Shown here: positions 53,801 through 64,000 of the stretch, piece after piece | How positions within the stretch are numbered: position 1 is the stretch's first letter | How the letters are laid out: each line of letters begins with the position of its first letter | From: Colius striatus | Lineage: Eukaryota; Chordata; Aves; Coliiformes; Coliidae | Direction: 5' to 3' | Assembly (NCBI RefSeq): GCF_028858725.1 | Contig: NC_084763.1 | Span: forward strand, 22,067,501 to 22,131,500 | Length of the DNA: 64,000 nucleotides | Notes under the pieces: model-generated | Told to the model about the DNA's origin: nothing | Database searches by the model: none | The model's input: only the letters and a program-made list of their open reading frames with translations | Translations under genes and position numbers: made by a program

Positions 53801-55881
53801 CATTTCCTACTGAACCACTAGCAAGTGCTGACTTAAGACATGGAAATACAGGCATGTAAGACTTCTTTTCCTTTGCCCTCTTAACCAGAGCATCTGTAGT
53901 TTGGTAGAGCAAGGAGGGAACAGCTTGAGGACCCTGTACTGTTCCCCAGCCTCATGTTGGTGGGCCAGAAATATTTTACTGACAAATTATGCTTGGAAGA
54001 TAAGAGCTCCCACTGCCTCCTTCTCTTTTCCATTGGCCATGTTCTTCCATGAAAATCACCAGGGAGGAGTTGGGGAAGACTGCACTGAGCCAGTCAGACA
54101 TTTGGGGCAGGTTATGTTCGGTGATTCCCGTGCCTTTCTCTCAGAGTGTATTTGACAGAAAAACACACAGGCAAACCTGGCAATCCTGACACTTTAGAGC
54201 AACATAATTTCTTTTATTTTTTTTTTTAGATTTATTTCCATTGTGTTTGTCATCTTACCTACTTGGCATTACTGCTCCGAGGATGGGATGTGCCAAGCAT
54301 TATAATGGTGAGGATTACTTGGGTTTTGACATGTTACCAGACTTGAAGAGGAGGATGACTGAATTATTCCAAAGTGTCCTGTGGAAATGTGTATACTATG
54401 GGCCAAAAACCACAGAGAGGCTGGTTGTGAAGTACAATAAAAAGCCAGATTTAAGCTGTGATGCTCCACGACAACCACTATAAACCATCTGGTGGCTGTA
54501 GTGGTGAGTTATTGTTTTGCTGTCATTTGACAAGAGACTAGTTTTCAAGCCCATCAGTAACCCCAAAGCAGAAGTATGGGATTGGTGGGGTGAAGCTGGT
54601 AATCTCTCTGGTCTTAGTGGATGTAGGGAAGAGCAGAGAGGCTTGCTTTGTGCCAAGACTTTGAGCAAGAAAACATCTGGTGTGAAATGCTGCAGGATTA
54701 CAGCTTCTAAATAAAGCTCAGTAGCTGTATCTGTTGTTGCCTGGGGTTAGCAGGCTCTGCTTTAAGCTGTCTGAGATGGAGTTGTTATGCTAAAGATGTT
54801 AAATTTTGTTCTCTGCTCTACACTATCCCATTATCTAATGAGCAATAATGTCCCATAGGTTTAACAGGGCACAAGAGCAGGAATGATTGGACTGCTGTGA
54901 CTGGCCCTTGGGACTTAAGAGAGTTTACACTGGGTATAGGCAAGGAAGAACCAAGCCCTAAGGACATACAATTAACATGACTATTCTTCCTGCATTCAGC
55001 AGTCAAGTGTCAGTTAGGTAGGTCATTTGTAAGAGGAAACTCCTGTTCTCTTTACACATACCACCTATGTATTTTGCAACCCTGAGGATGACAGGACTCT
55101 GGCTGCAGGGCAGAGAGGCAAAGCTTCCCTCAAACTGCAAAACCAGCCAAAAAGCCCTTAGTGATGTTCCAGAAGCAGGATTTCTGCAGTGTCATGCAGC
55201 ACAGCCACAGGCAACACCAAGTGGCTTGAGCTTCTCTCCTTGCCTGCAGCACTCAGGCCCATGTTTCACAGTGGGCTGGTCCATTTGCTGTCTGTTTGTT
55301 AATATTGGAGATGCCTTAATTTCTATTGCACCAAGGGGCAAAGCACTGCATTGGTATTTGGGAGCAGAAACAATTCCCCTCCTCACGCTCACCACCTACA
55401 GCTCAGATGAAGGTTGTCACTGAGGCTTGAGGGCCACACGCTTGGCAGTTGATTTACAGAGGTGATCGGATCTATCTGACATTTATTTAGGGACAGAAAC
55501 CAAGGCAGTTTTCCAGACCCTGTCTTGGTTTCAACAAACTTCATAGCCCACAAGAAATGTCTTTTAAGGCAACTCTGTGCTGCATGTGTCTCTGGAAGGC
55601 CACAGCAGCCATGCTCCCAGCAGTGAGTGCTGAATTATTTCCTTACAGAAAACACTGGGAATTGATTTGTTCTGTTTCTGGTTAGGAACAGCCCATTTAG
55701 CTGTTGATTATGAAGCATGCTTTGAAGAGTATTTTACATGTAGACATATCCTCACAATAGCTATGTCGGTGGCTTGGGTTTTGTGACATGCAGCTGAATA
55801 TCAAACAGACACAGTTCTGCTCCTTCAGCAAAAGGATGATTATTTCCTTACTTCTTTCTTTTTTTAATAAAAAGGGTAAGA
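50806..55881. other. Intergenic DNA, no gene recognised
   Basis: There are several short open frames (up to about 119 codons) but none with recognisable similarity or supporting splice structure. No clear dispersed repeat was identified. Confidence 0.5.
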
Positions 55882-56056
55882 ACAAATACTGCAATGGGCT
55901 GCCCAAGGAGGTGGTGGAGTCACTGCCCCTGGCGATATTTTAAAGACGTGTAGATGAGGTGCTAAGGGATACCTTTTAGTGGTGGGCTTGGCAGTGGGAG
56001 GTTAGTGGTTGGACTTGGTCTTAAAGGTCTTTTCCAACCAAAATGATTCTATGGTT
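55882..56056 (+). mobile_element. CR1 LINE 3' fragment
   Basis: It reads 'gggctgcccaaggaggtggt' then 'ggagtcactgcccctgg', and ends 'ggttggacttggtcttaaag' with 'ttccaaccaaaatgattcta'. This is a short, forward, 5'-truncated CR1 copy of a subtype different from the 4.5-kb copy. Confidence 0.9.
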
Positions 56057-58047
56057 AATTTCTTTTTTTAAATAAGTTACATGCTCATAGGAATATCCTC
56101 CTTCTGTATGTTTCTAAGTGTCCATATAAAAAAGACTTATTCTTCTAGTAGCTGAAAGCAAAGCTCCCTTTGAGATGATCTGTGGACAAAAAGATATGAA
56201 TGTGGACAGATTAATCCTTTCCCTGCGCTGAGAACAGCTACATACTCACAGGCAGTTTAGAGACTATAAAAAAATGACTTGATCACTAGATGACACAGGC
56301 TTAGGAAAATGTGAGCTAATAGCTAATTATCAAAAGTGGAAGAGCTTTCAACAGTCTGTTTCAGAAGGGTTGTAGCCTGGATAAAGGACTCTCCACACAA
56401 GTCAATGACCAATAGAAAAAAAACAGAGTGCCACCTGAAGAAACTTTTGGGCTGTCTGACAAGAAGTATGTCCAAGTTCTTCAAAATATTCTAGGGCTTT
56501 CCCCAGCTTCCACCCACGGCTGTGTTTGAGACCTGTCTCCTCAAGGTGATTGATGAAGTATGAGGAAGGTTGTGGATACGAATATGACTTTGACCAGCCA
56601 GATACTTCCTTAGTTTGAATAAAGATGGTAGGGACAAGTTAATGCAGCTGGCAAGCTGCTTCCAATTATCAGAAACAGGTGCTGCAGGTTAATCAATTGA
56701 GCCCTGGGTGATCACATGGGCAGAAGCAGTATATAAGGTAGTAGCTAGCAAACAAAGGGTGGCTTCAAGTTGACCTTACTGGTTGTGCTATGTTGCCTGT
56801 GTGTCTTTGTATGTACATTTCCTAGCTTTTCTACATCTTTGAATGAGCATCACTCATATTCATCACAGCAGCAGGTAATAGTGGCAGCGTCTATTTATAC
56901 ATTGATACTGTGCCGTAAATCGAAGGTGAGAGAACATGAACCCTTAAAAGACTGGAGGGGAAGGGGCATGTAATAAGATAGATTGAAGAAAATAAGTTGC
57001 GAAATGTCTTGACAGGACCCAATGTGCAACTGAGACATTTGGCACATCCCTGACAAGGGGATGACTCCTTACAGACAAGTGTCTGCAAGAAGGTCCCTGT
57101 GCCTGACAGTGGATCTGCTGGAGCAAGACTGATGGTGCCTCAACACCTGGGCCAGGAGCAGCAGAACAAAGCTGGGTGTGGGACAGCATGCCTTTTCCTC
57201 TTGACAAAGGTCTCCCACTGTCTTTTCTGGCAAAATAGCTCTCCTTGACACCACAGCACTTGGAGGGGCAGAAGTTTCTCAGAGGCATCCCCAGCACTCC
57301 CCTGCACACACAGGTGTGTCCTGCCCATGGGGCAAAGCTGCTTGTTTTGGGCCAGATGGCTGCTGCTTGAGTTGTGGGACATGGTGTGCTGAGCTCAGTG
57401 AGCATTGAATGCCTGAGAGCACGCTCAAATGTGGTGTTACAGAGACAGTGGGGCCAGCGAGCAGCAGCCATGCTGTAGAGGCTGTACGGCTCATGGCTTC
57501 CTCCCACCCGCTGGAAGGATGCTGGGGACCAGCTGCTAAGCAAGAAAGCAAGTGGAAAACTGTGACCTATAGGAAACTATGTGAGGCATGTCTGGTCTCT
57601 GAAGACGACAAATGAGCTGGCAACACCAACACTGGAAACAGATGGTAAACTGACTGGAAATTATTTTGGCAGCAAGCCATAGCTGGAGCAGGAGCCCTGG
57701 CAGGAAGACAAATTGATGCAAAATTCATTTTAAAATCTCAGATATGATTGATTTTAAGAAAAGAGTGACCTGTGTTCTCTTTGGCATCTCTGGAGGACTT
57801 TGCACAGGCCACACCCCAGTGCATCATGCTGAAAGCAGTGAGGTACACACAAGGCAGCCAAATGCTACTGGTTGGCACCAGACTCTGTTGGGGTCCTTGA
57901 CAGGGAAGCAGCATCTCAGGAACTCCTTGACTGAGAGCTCTGAAAGGACATGATTATCACCAATTTCAGCTCCTCCTGTTGCAGGTGAAACTCGTGCACT
58001 AATGATGCTGCCTTGCTGAAGTGGTGAGTAAACAGCTCCTAGAGAAA
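56057..58047. other. Intergenic DNA with a promoter-like TATA stretch
   Basis: No gene was recognised. 'agtatataaggtagtagc' at about 56728 has the look of an LTR or promoter TATA box, but no LTR termini could be placed. The 199-codon minus-strand frame at 56944-57543 lies in a GC-richer patch and matches nothing I know. Confidence 0.4.
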
Positions 58048-58215
58048 CCTACATAAGCTGGAACACAGGAAATTCCACTTAAACACAAGGGAAAACTACT
58101 TTGCTGTTCAGGTGAGGGAGCCCTGGCACAGGCTGCCTGGGGAGGATGTGGAGTCTCCTTCTCTGGAGGTTTTCAAAACCCACTTGGATGTGTTCCTGTG
58201 TGATCTCATCTGGGT
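58048..58215 (+). mobile_element. CR1 LINE fragment, truncated at both ends
   Basis: It reads 'aagctggaacacaggaaatt', 'ggtgagggagccctggcaca' and 'tggatgtgttcctgtgtgat', closely parallel to the copy at 59.9-60.1 kb. It stops before the usual 3' end. Confidence 0.88.
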
Positions 58216-59321
58216 GAAGAAAACTTTTCTCCTTGTGGATCAGATTCAGGTAACAGCTTTGCATAAACACTTTAAAGTGATGTTCAAACTCTGTGATCTG
58301 TCCAGGCTTTAGCACCGAGTTACAGTCCCATGTTTTGCATTTCAATAGCTTTGTATTTACTATAGGGCAGCAAAACTGCACTCCACCCCACGCTGCACTG
58401 AGCATAACAGGGTTTGCAGCTGGACTACAAAGAAATCAACCCAGTGAAGGTCCACTCTGCTTGGTTGCATTGGCCTAAACATTGGTGCTGTCAGCTTGTG
58501 TTGCCTTTCACCTTTTAATTCAGAAAACAGTACTTCTTGCATATAGAAGATTCTTTAGAAAAGAATAGTTATGGATATTTTGGTCCTCTTTCAGGTTCTC
58601 ATTTTAACAGCAGCACCTGTGTGAACTTTCAGCACACCATTTTTTATTTTGAACCATGAATCTAGGTTCCTGAGGGGACAGGAATTTAGCAGCCACTATC
58701 ACAGCCTGTGACCTTTACTAGCAAACATCACAAACTGTCAAAGCTTTAGCTGCTGCTCTCTCTGCAGAAGATCCTGTAATAGCAACACGTTTGCTTTTTT
58801 CCAACTGGTGGAAGTTGTGGAGGAGACACTCCCTGGATGATACCTTTTTGTGTATGGGGAGCAGAGCAGTTTACAGAGGTGACTAACAACTCGTGCTAAC
58901 AGACAGTACCTCTGCACAGTCACAGACCTCCTTACCACAGCCACCATGTTCTGCCCTCCTTCACTCATGGACACATTTCAACTGTAAAATAGGACACCAC
59001 AGTGCTGGTTGGCAAATCAGTCTTGCAGCTTATGGTCAGAAGCTGTAATACAAGGCTTGTGGGTTTTGCCAAAGTGGGGCAGGTCTGTGGATATAATGGT
59101 GCATGATGGACTCCATCACATCCCTCCTTCTCCGGTCCAAAAATGCCTATGGAGAGAAGTTGTATGCATGGCTGCAGCAAGTTACTACTTCTCTGGTGAA
59201 AATGAACACTTGTTTTATTTGTTTATGACAGGCCTGGATGGAAAGCTGAACCTTCATATTTCTGCCTGAAAAGCACCTTGTGATTTCAAACAAGAAAAGG
59301 GAACAGTTCATTACAATGCTG
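58216..59321. other. Intergenic DNA, nothing recognised
   Basis: No gene, RNA or repeat was identified between two CR1 copies. Confidence 0.5.
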
Positions 59322-59377
59322 CATGGACAGAGTCCAGCGGAGGGCAACAAAGGTGTTGGGGGGACAGGGAACATCCC
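59322..59377 (+). mobile_element. CR1 LINE, left piece split by an LTR
   Basis: 'gacagagtccagcggagggc' and 'aacaaaggtg...ggaacatc' match the CR1 interior that normally leads straight into 'cttatgaggaaaggctg'. That continuation is found only after 59728, so an insertion separates the two pieces. Confidence 0.8.
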
Positions 59378-59728
59378 TGTCCACAGTTTGTCAGCGATAG
59401 GGTTAACTTCCCCCAGGGGCTGCAAGGGAGGAGGCTATGCTGAGTCATGCTCAGGATACACGGGGAGCTGCAAGAGTGGCCACAGGGGGACTGCTCCGTG
59501 GGGACTGAGCATTGGGCTGTGAGGGAAGGGCAGTCACCTGGGGCAGTGCTCCCTTCCTGTGCTGTCATGGCCGTTTGTTCTCTCCTTGTGTTGTTCTACT
59601 AAACTGTCCTTATCTCAACCCACAAAGCTTTACCTTTGCCCCCTGGTTTGCCCCCCTATTCTGCCAAGGTCAACAGGAGTGAGCAACTGCATGGTTTGGA
59701 TATTGCCAGCACTGTTTAAACCATGACA
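59378..59728 (+). mobile_element. Solo LTR of an avian endogenous retrovirus inserted in CR1
   Basis: This 351-bp segment starts TGTCCACAG and ends CCATGACA, with TGTC...GACA terminal inverted repeats as in retroviral LTRs. The interior 'actaaactgtccttatctca' resembles the polyadenylation/R-U5 part of avian LTRs. The flanks 'atccc' and 'atctg' may be a decayed 5-bp target duplication. It has no coding capacity and no internal viral genes. Confidence 0.78.
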
Positions 59729-60125
59729 ATCTGTCTTATGAGGAAAGGCTGCAAGACCTGGAGCTATTTAGCCAGGAGAAGACTGAGGGGAGTGCCTTAT
59801 CAATGCTTATAAATACCTAAAGGGCAGGTGTTGAGAGGATGCGGTGAGTCTTTTTCTGTAGCATTCAGTGGCAGGGCAAGGGGTAATAGGCACAAGCTGG
59901 AGGATAGGAAATTCCACTTGAATATGAGGAAAAACTTTGCTGTGAGGGTGAGAGAGCCCTGGCACAGGCTGCTCAGAGAAGTGGTGGAGTTTACTTCTCT
60001 GGAGGTTTTCAAAGCCACGTGGATGTGTTCCTGTGTGACCTGATCTGGGTTAACCTGCCTGAGCAGGAGGTTGGACTGGATGATATCTAGAGGTTCCTTT
60101 CAACTCCCACTACTCTGTGATTTGG
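59729..60125 (+). mobile_element. CR1 LINE, right piece with 3' end
   Basis: It continues the CR1 at 59322-59377: 'cttatgaggaaaggctgcaa', 'gccaggagaagactgagggg', 'ataaatacctaaagggcagg', 'ccctggcacaggctgctcag' and the end 'ggttggactggatgatatct'. The two pieces together make the longest CR1 copy in the window. Confidence 0.95.
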
Positions 60126-61540
60126 CATGAAGTTTTGGTAGACTCTGTACTGTTTTCAATGTCTGTCTCTGTGTAGATCCTCTTTGGTTTCATGTGAAGA
60201 GCTACAGTTGTCTAGTGCAGCATAACACAGAGATAGCAGAAGTGGAAGAGCTGGCTCTGTACCCTAACTGCAACATGGAATAGCATGGCTTCAGAGGAGC
60301 TGTCAGATTATACAATACACTGTGTCTCAGTGGTTCTTTGTGGTACAGCTGACACTTCAGGAGAGCCATCAAAATAACCTGCATCATAGCTGCAAGGACA
60401 CCTTGTGCCAGTGGCACTTGGGCTCACCCACATGCCAAGTTATTTCCGCAACAGACCCGGGCCAAGACAGTGTCTTATGGCGGCTTCTAAAAGCATGAGT
60501 TATTTAGCTGGAACCTTGTTATTTAACTGGAACTGCTGCAGTTTCATGACTGATAACCTGCTTATTTCCTTAAGAGGGAGAGAAGGTGAATAAAACCATG
60601 GAGCAGTGAAAGAGGGATGTGATCTCTGCCCTAGAGGGCCTTCTAAACCATTTGTCCCTCAGGTGACAAGCTGAGGTGCCAGCTCTCCACCAGCTCAGTC
60701 CCAGCAAGGGAGACAGATGGATGGCAGAACTCAGCCCTTCCAGAAGCATGAGCCTTTGCTGAGCCGACACTCTGGAGCCTACTGTATTAGAAAGGTTCAG
60801 AGTCTCCTGTATCCCACAGGAGACAGCCAGCTCTAGCTGAGTATGCTGCTGTTGCTGCAATAGGATACACGCATCCTCTTCCACAAGGATGGTTAGACAC
60901 TGGCAGGAGGTCAGTCTCATCTGCTCTTCTCCAGCTATGAAAATGCCTTGGCCACTTCACAGATCTCCATCTGGATTTAACAGAGGGACTTACCCTTGCT
61001 AGAGAGAGACAACTGGGTATCATAGATCTGCTCTCAGGTCCATGCTGTCTTCATACAGAAAATAACAGAAAGAAAGGAGGATAGAAAGGAAGATGTTACA
61101 ACCACATTAATTATGGAGCACTAGTCTTCATCAGCATCTGAAGATGACCACACAGGAGTTTCTGAAGTCTTTGAAATCTCTATGGAAGAGATTCAAGTCC
61201 AGGTAAAAGGAAGACAAGTCATTCATGCAATTCTGAAGTACAAATTCCTCTCACACTGCCAGGCTGGCTTTTGCAGTGACAGCCTTCACATATTTCCACT
61301 GGCCAAGGACCCACGACCATATGCTAGACACAGCTTTTATTCTCGTCATCAAAACAGGCTCCATGTGTGTTAACATTCTTCATACAAAGACACATACAGG
61401 TAGCTTCTGTGAATCAGAAACATACCGTTTTCAACTGTTCACACAGTATGTAGAACAGATGCAGTCCTGAGGAGCACTTTAGGCCCTCTACTGTAATTAA
61501 AGAAACAAAATCCATGCAAGGAGAAAGTGAGATTTTTTTA
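60126..61540. other. Intergenic DNA, nothing recognised
   Basis: Short open frames only, with no recognisable protein, RNA or repeat. Confidence 0.5.
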
Positions 61541-64000
61541 AAACATGCTTATTTAAAATAAGTTTATTATAATGAAATAATAGAAAAGTCTGACAAAGGT
61601 CTTAACAATGCTCCAAAAGAAGAGACAGATGCTGTATGACTCGAGAGACGATGCAGACTGAAGTATCCAAAGTATTTTGGATTGCCCTGCTTATGACACC
61701 ACAATTTGTGCAATGCTTACATGGGAAGAGGTGATTTTAGGGGCAGGAACAAGCCCTTAGACTTCAGTAAATTTAAAGTGTGAGGCAATATGCCTTCTCT
61801 TCATCTTTAAATGCATTTTAGTACATAGGTAATGTATTTCAGTATGTATAAGTAAGGCTTGCAGTAAGCTCAGTTTGACATTGATAATAAACGTATGCCC
61901 AAAACCAGCTTGAGAAAAGGAAACCACAAAAGCAAGCTGCTTTGGTTTTCAGTTTAATCACTGTACTCTGGAATGCAATTTACTGTTTAGTTTCATGTAG
62001 ACATAAATCTAAAACTTTAATATGTCTTTAAATTAAAGGCATTAGTAAGTTTTGGACCCTCTGAATGCTACAATGCAAAATAATATTAACAAACTTAGTG
62101 TTAAGCAGAAATCAGGATATGAAAACAAGGAAGTTTCATACATTAAAAGAAAAAACAATCCACCTCTAGCATACCTGGAGTATCTGGAGGGAGAAATACT
62201 TTACTAAAACAGGGATATTAAAAATGATAGCCAAAGCCCACATTTTGAAGAACTGCATGCCAGTGGGAGGGTGCACGTGTGGTTAAGTGAAGCATGTGCT
62301 GATGTTCTTAACTTCAAAGCAAGTACTTAAATCCCTATGGGAACTGTGGGCAGGATCAGCTACTGCTTGGGCTTGCTCAGAGACAATAAGCGTGCTACAA
62401 TACCCCTTCTGCACAAGGGTGATTTTTATATTGCTGTGGTAGTTTGCAGGTTTTGTTCACCAAGGGGGCTACAGAAGGTAGCAAAGAGGCATCAATTCAG
62501 TTATTCCCACTCCCCTTCTCTTTTTGTTTTGTTATCTGTACTATGCAGGCAAGAGAAGAGAAATAAGTCAATTAAAATAATAATAAAAATCCCTGTGCTT
62601 TCACATGTAAGAGGTAGAACTGCCAAGTCTGAAGTGTCACAATTTAAATTTCATCCATGAAATTAAAAGTTCAAAGTGGTGTGGCTTTCCTGGCAAAGTA
62701 TGTCAAAGCAGGGAGAACCTTCAGAGAAAAGCCAGCACATTCTCCACTGGACTGTATGTTGGTTGCCTGCCATAGAAGTCAGGTCTGATTTTTCCTTGTT
62801 TACATTTCTATCACTTACAAAGCTTTGTAAGTTTTCTGCTTTGTACATCTATGGAGATGTGTTTCAACGTGACAATAACAGCTCTGGTAGCAAAAGAGAT
62901 GACAATGGAAGGAAAGGAAGGGGTGGTAATCAAGTGGGGGAAGAGGGAAAGATAGCCAGGTAGGAACATGATAATGATATTTTCTGGTGTCTGAAAGGCT
63001 GTTTAAAGTTCCCTAAAGTTTTCCACAAAAAGAAATGATTAGAAGATCCAGCATATGGACAAACATACGTAGCACTGTTCTCTATAACGGCCCACACCCC
63101 TTTGCCAAAGCTTGCTGCAAACAACTGGAGTACCTTTGGGCATAGTTCATAAATGTCCAGACAACCAAGTGACACTCTTTAAACTATGAAACATTTTAAA
63201 AGCAAACAGCTGTAACCTAAATCCTGATAGTGCTTTACAAAAAGCTTCTAAGTGAAGGTATATGGTCCTTAAGTGCATTTGTTAAAGGGAGACCCATATT
63301 ACAACAGATGGGATGTTTCAATGACTCCTTAAGTTTACACTAAAGCACAAGAGTATCCAGTTCATATTCTACAATTGTAATGTCACAGAATTTCACTATG
63401 GAACTGAGTATGGTGTCTTAAAATAGCAGAAGGGGTATCAGAACACAGCTGGTTTTAAAAAATACAAACAAAATAAATAAAAGCTTCCCATTGCTAAGCA
63501 GAACTCGACTGAAATTTGAGAGTTCTGCACCAATGCCAAAGTCACTATATTACTAAGATGTGTGTGTGAGATCTATTCAAATATGCCAACTGCCATTATT
63601 CAGTACTAGATAGTGCTTCTATCAGATTGCTTTGGGATTTACCATGTCTCAGCAAGGATGCGTACTGGAGATACACCAGCAGTGTCATATGCTGTATGTC
63701 CTATGCTCAGCTATGCTAATTTCACAAAAAGCAGCCTTTACTCCCCTAGGGTAAGGCTGTGATTACTTATTTTGCCATGGCTAAGAAAAATCCCTGAGAA
63801 TATGCAACTGTTAGACACTGAAGGAAACAGGTAAAAGTATTTCTAAAGGAAAGGGATGCAAGACTAGTGCAGTTAAAGAAACCAAAGCAGTTAATGTAAA
63901 GTATACAGAGCAAAGGTGCTGTTATCCGAGAGTCATGTGGACCTCCATCAGTACACATACCAATTGCTCATAAATGTTAGCCATTAAAGAAAAAAAAACC
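61541..64000 (-). other. Possible 3' UTR of a convergent minus-strand gene (EAF1 by synteny)
   Basis: This stretch is AT-rich, free of recognised repeats and without coding-like frames. A reverse-strand AATAAA lies at 61563-61568 ('tttatt' on the + strand). In mammals, as I recall, EAF1 is the neighbour whose 3' end faces the COLQ 3' end, which would place its 3' UTR here. No EAF1 coding sequence was identified in the window, so the call is weak. Confidence 0.3.

Noticed and set aside
56944-57543. 199-codon open frame on the minus strand, the longest in the window
   Set aside because: It has no recognisable domain and a mixed composition. It lies in a GC-richer intergenic patch and overlaps other frames of similar quality, so chance is the simplest explanation.
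1-64000. CRISPR arrays, operons, bacterial-type systems, tRNA or rRNA genes
   Set aside because: The window is vertebrate nuclear DNA with a spliced gene, CR1 and LTR elements. No such structures were seen.

Overview
The window looks like bird nuclear DNA. It carries several CR1 LINE fragments with the avian 3' end (first-strand copies end in forms of 'ttggactagatgat...ccttccaacc...gattct'), avian-type endogenous retroviral LTR sequence, an AT-leaning base composition and large introns. The species cannot be fixed from the sequence alone.

The window holds one complete protein-coding gene on the + strand: COLQ, the collagen tail subunit that anchors asymmetric acetylcholinesterase in the synaptic basal lamina of the neuromuscular junction. 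Seventeen coding exons run from the ATG at 6830 to the stop at 48046. They were joined by splice signals and reading phase and encode 456 residues, essentially the mammalian length as I recall it. The order is: signal peptide (exon 1), proline-rich attachment domain PRAD (exon 2), linker and start of the collagen helix (exon 3), about 60 Gly-X-Y triplets in exons whose sizes are mostly multiples of 9 bases (exons 4-13), and a cysteine-rich C-terminal domain (exons 13-17). Most lines of six-frame ORF output are chance ORFs, because the real exons are only 27-140 bases long.

Region by region: 1-6580 is intergenic, with two CR1 fragments (about 3512-3775 and 4470-4789). 6560-6829 is the probable COLQ promoter and 5' UTR, with an E-box, a perfect MEF2-type site and a GA-rich tract. 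6830-48046 is COLQ. Its 13.5-kb first intron carries an avian LTR-like element with an internal tandem repeat (about 15060-16060) and a reverse CR1. Introns 7 and 11 share a 384-bp direct duplication. 48047 to about 50805 is the probable 3' UTR. 50.8-61.5 kb is intergenic with CR1 copies, one of them split by a solo LTR at 59378-59728. 61.5-64 kb is repeat-free, AT-rich sequence that may be the 3' UTR of a convergent minus-strand gene.

The most notable observation is in the PRAD. The cysteine pair that I recall just before the proline runs in mammals reads Cys-Arg here, while other cysteines occur nearby (residues 39 and 84). This bears on how this bird's ColQ is disulfide-linked to acetylcholinesterase and to itself. 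No wholly new biological system was found.
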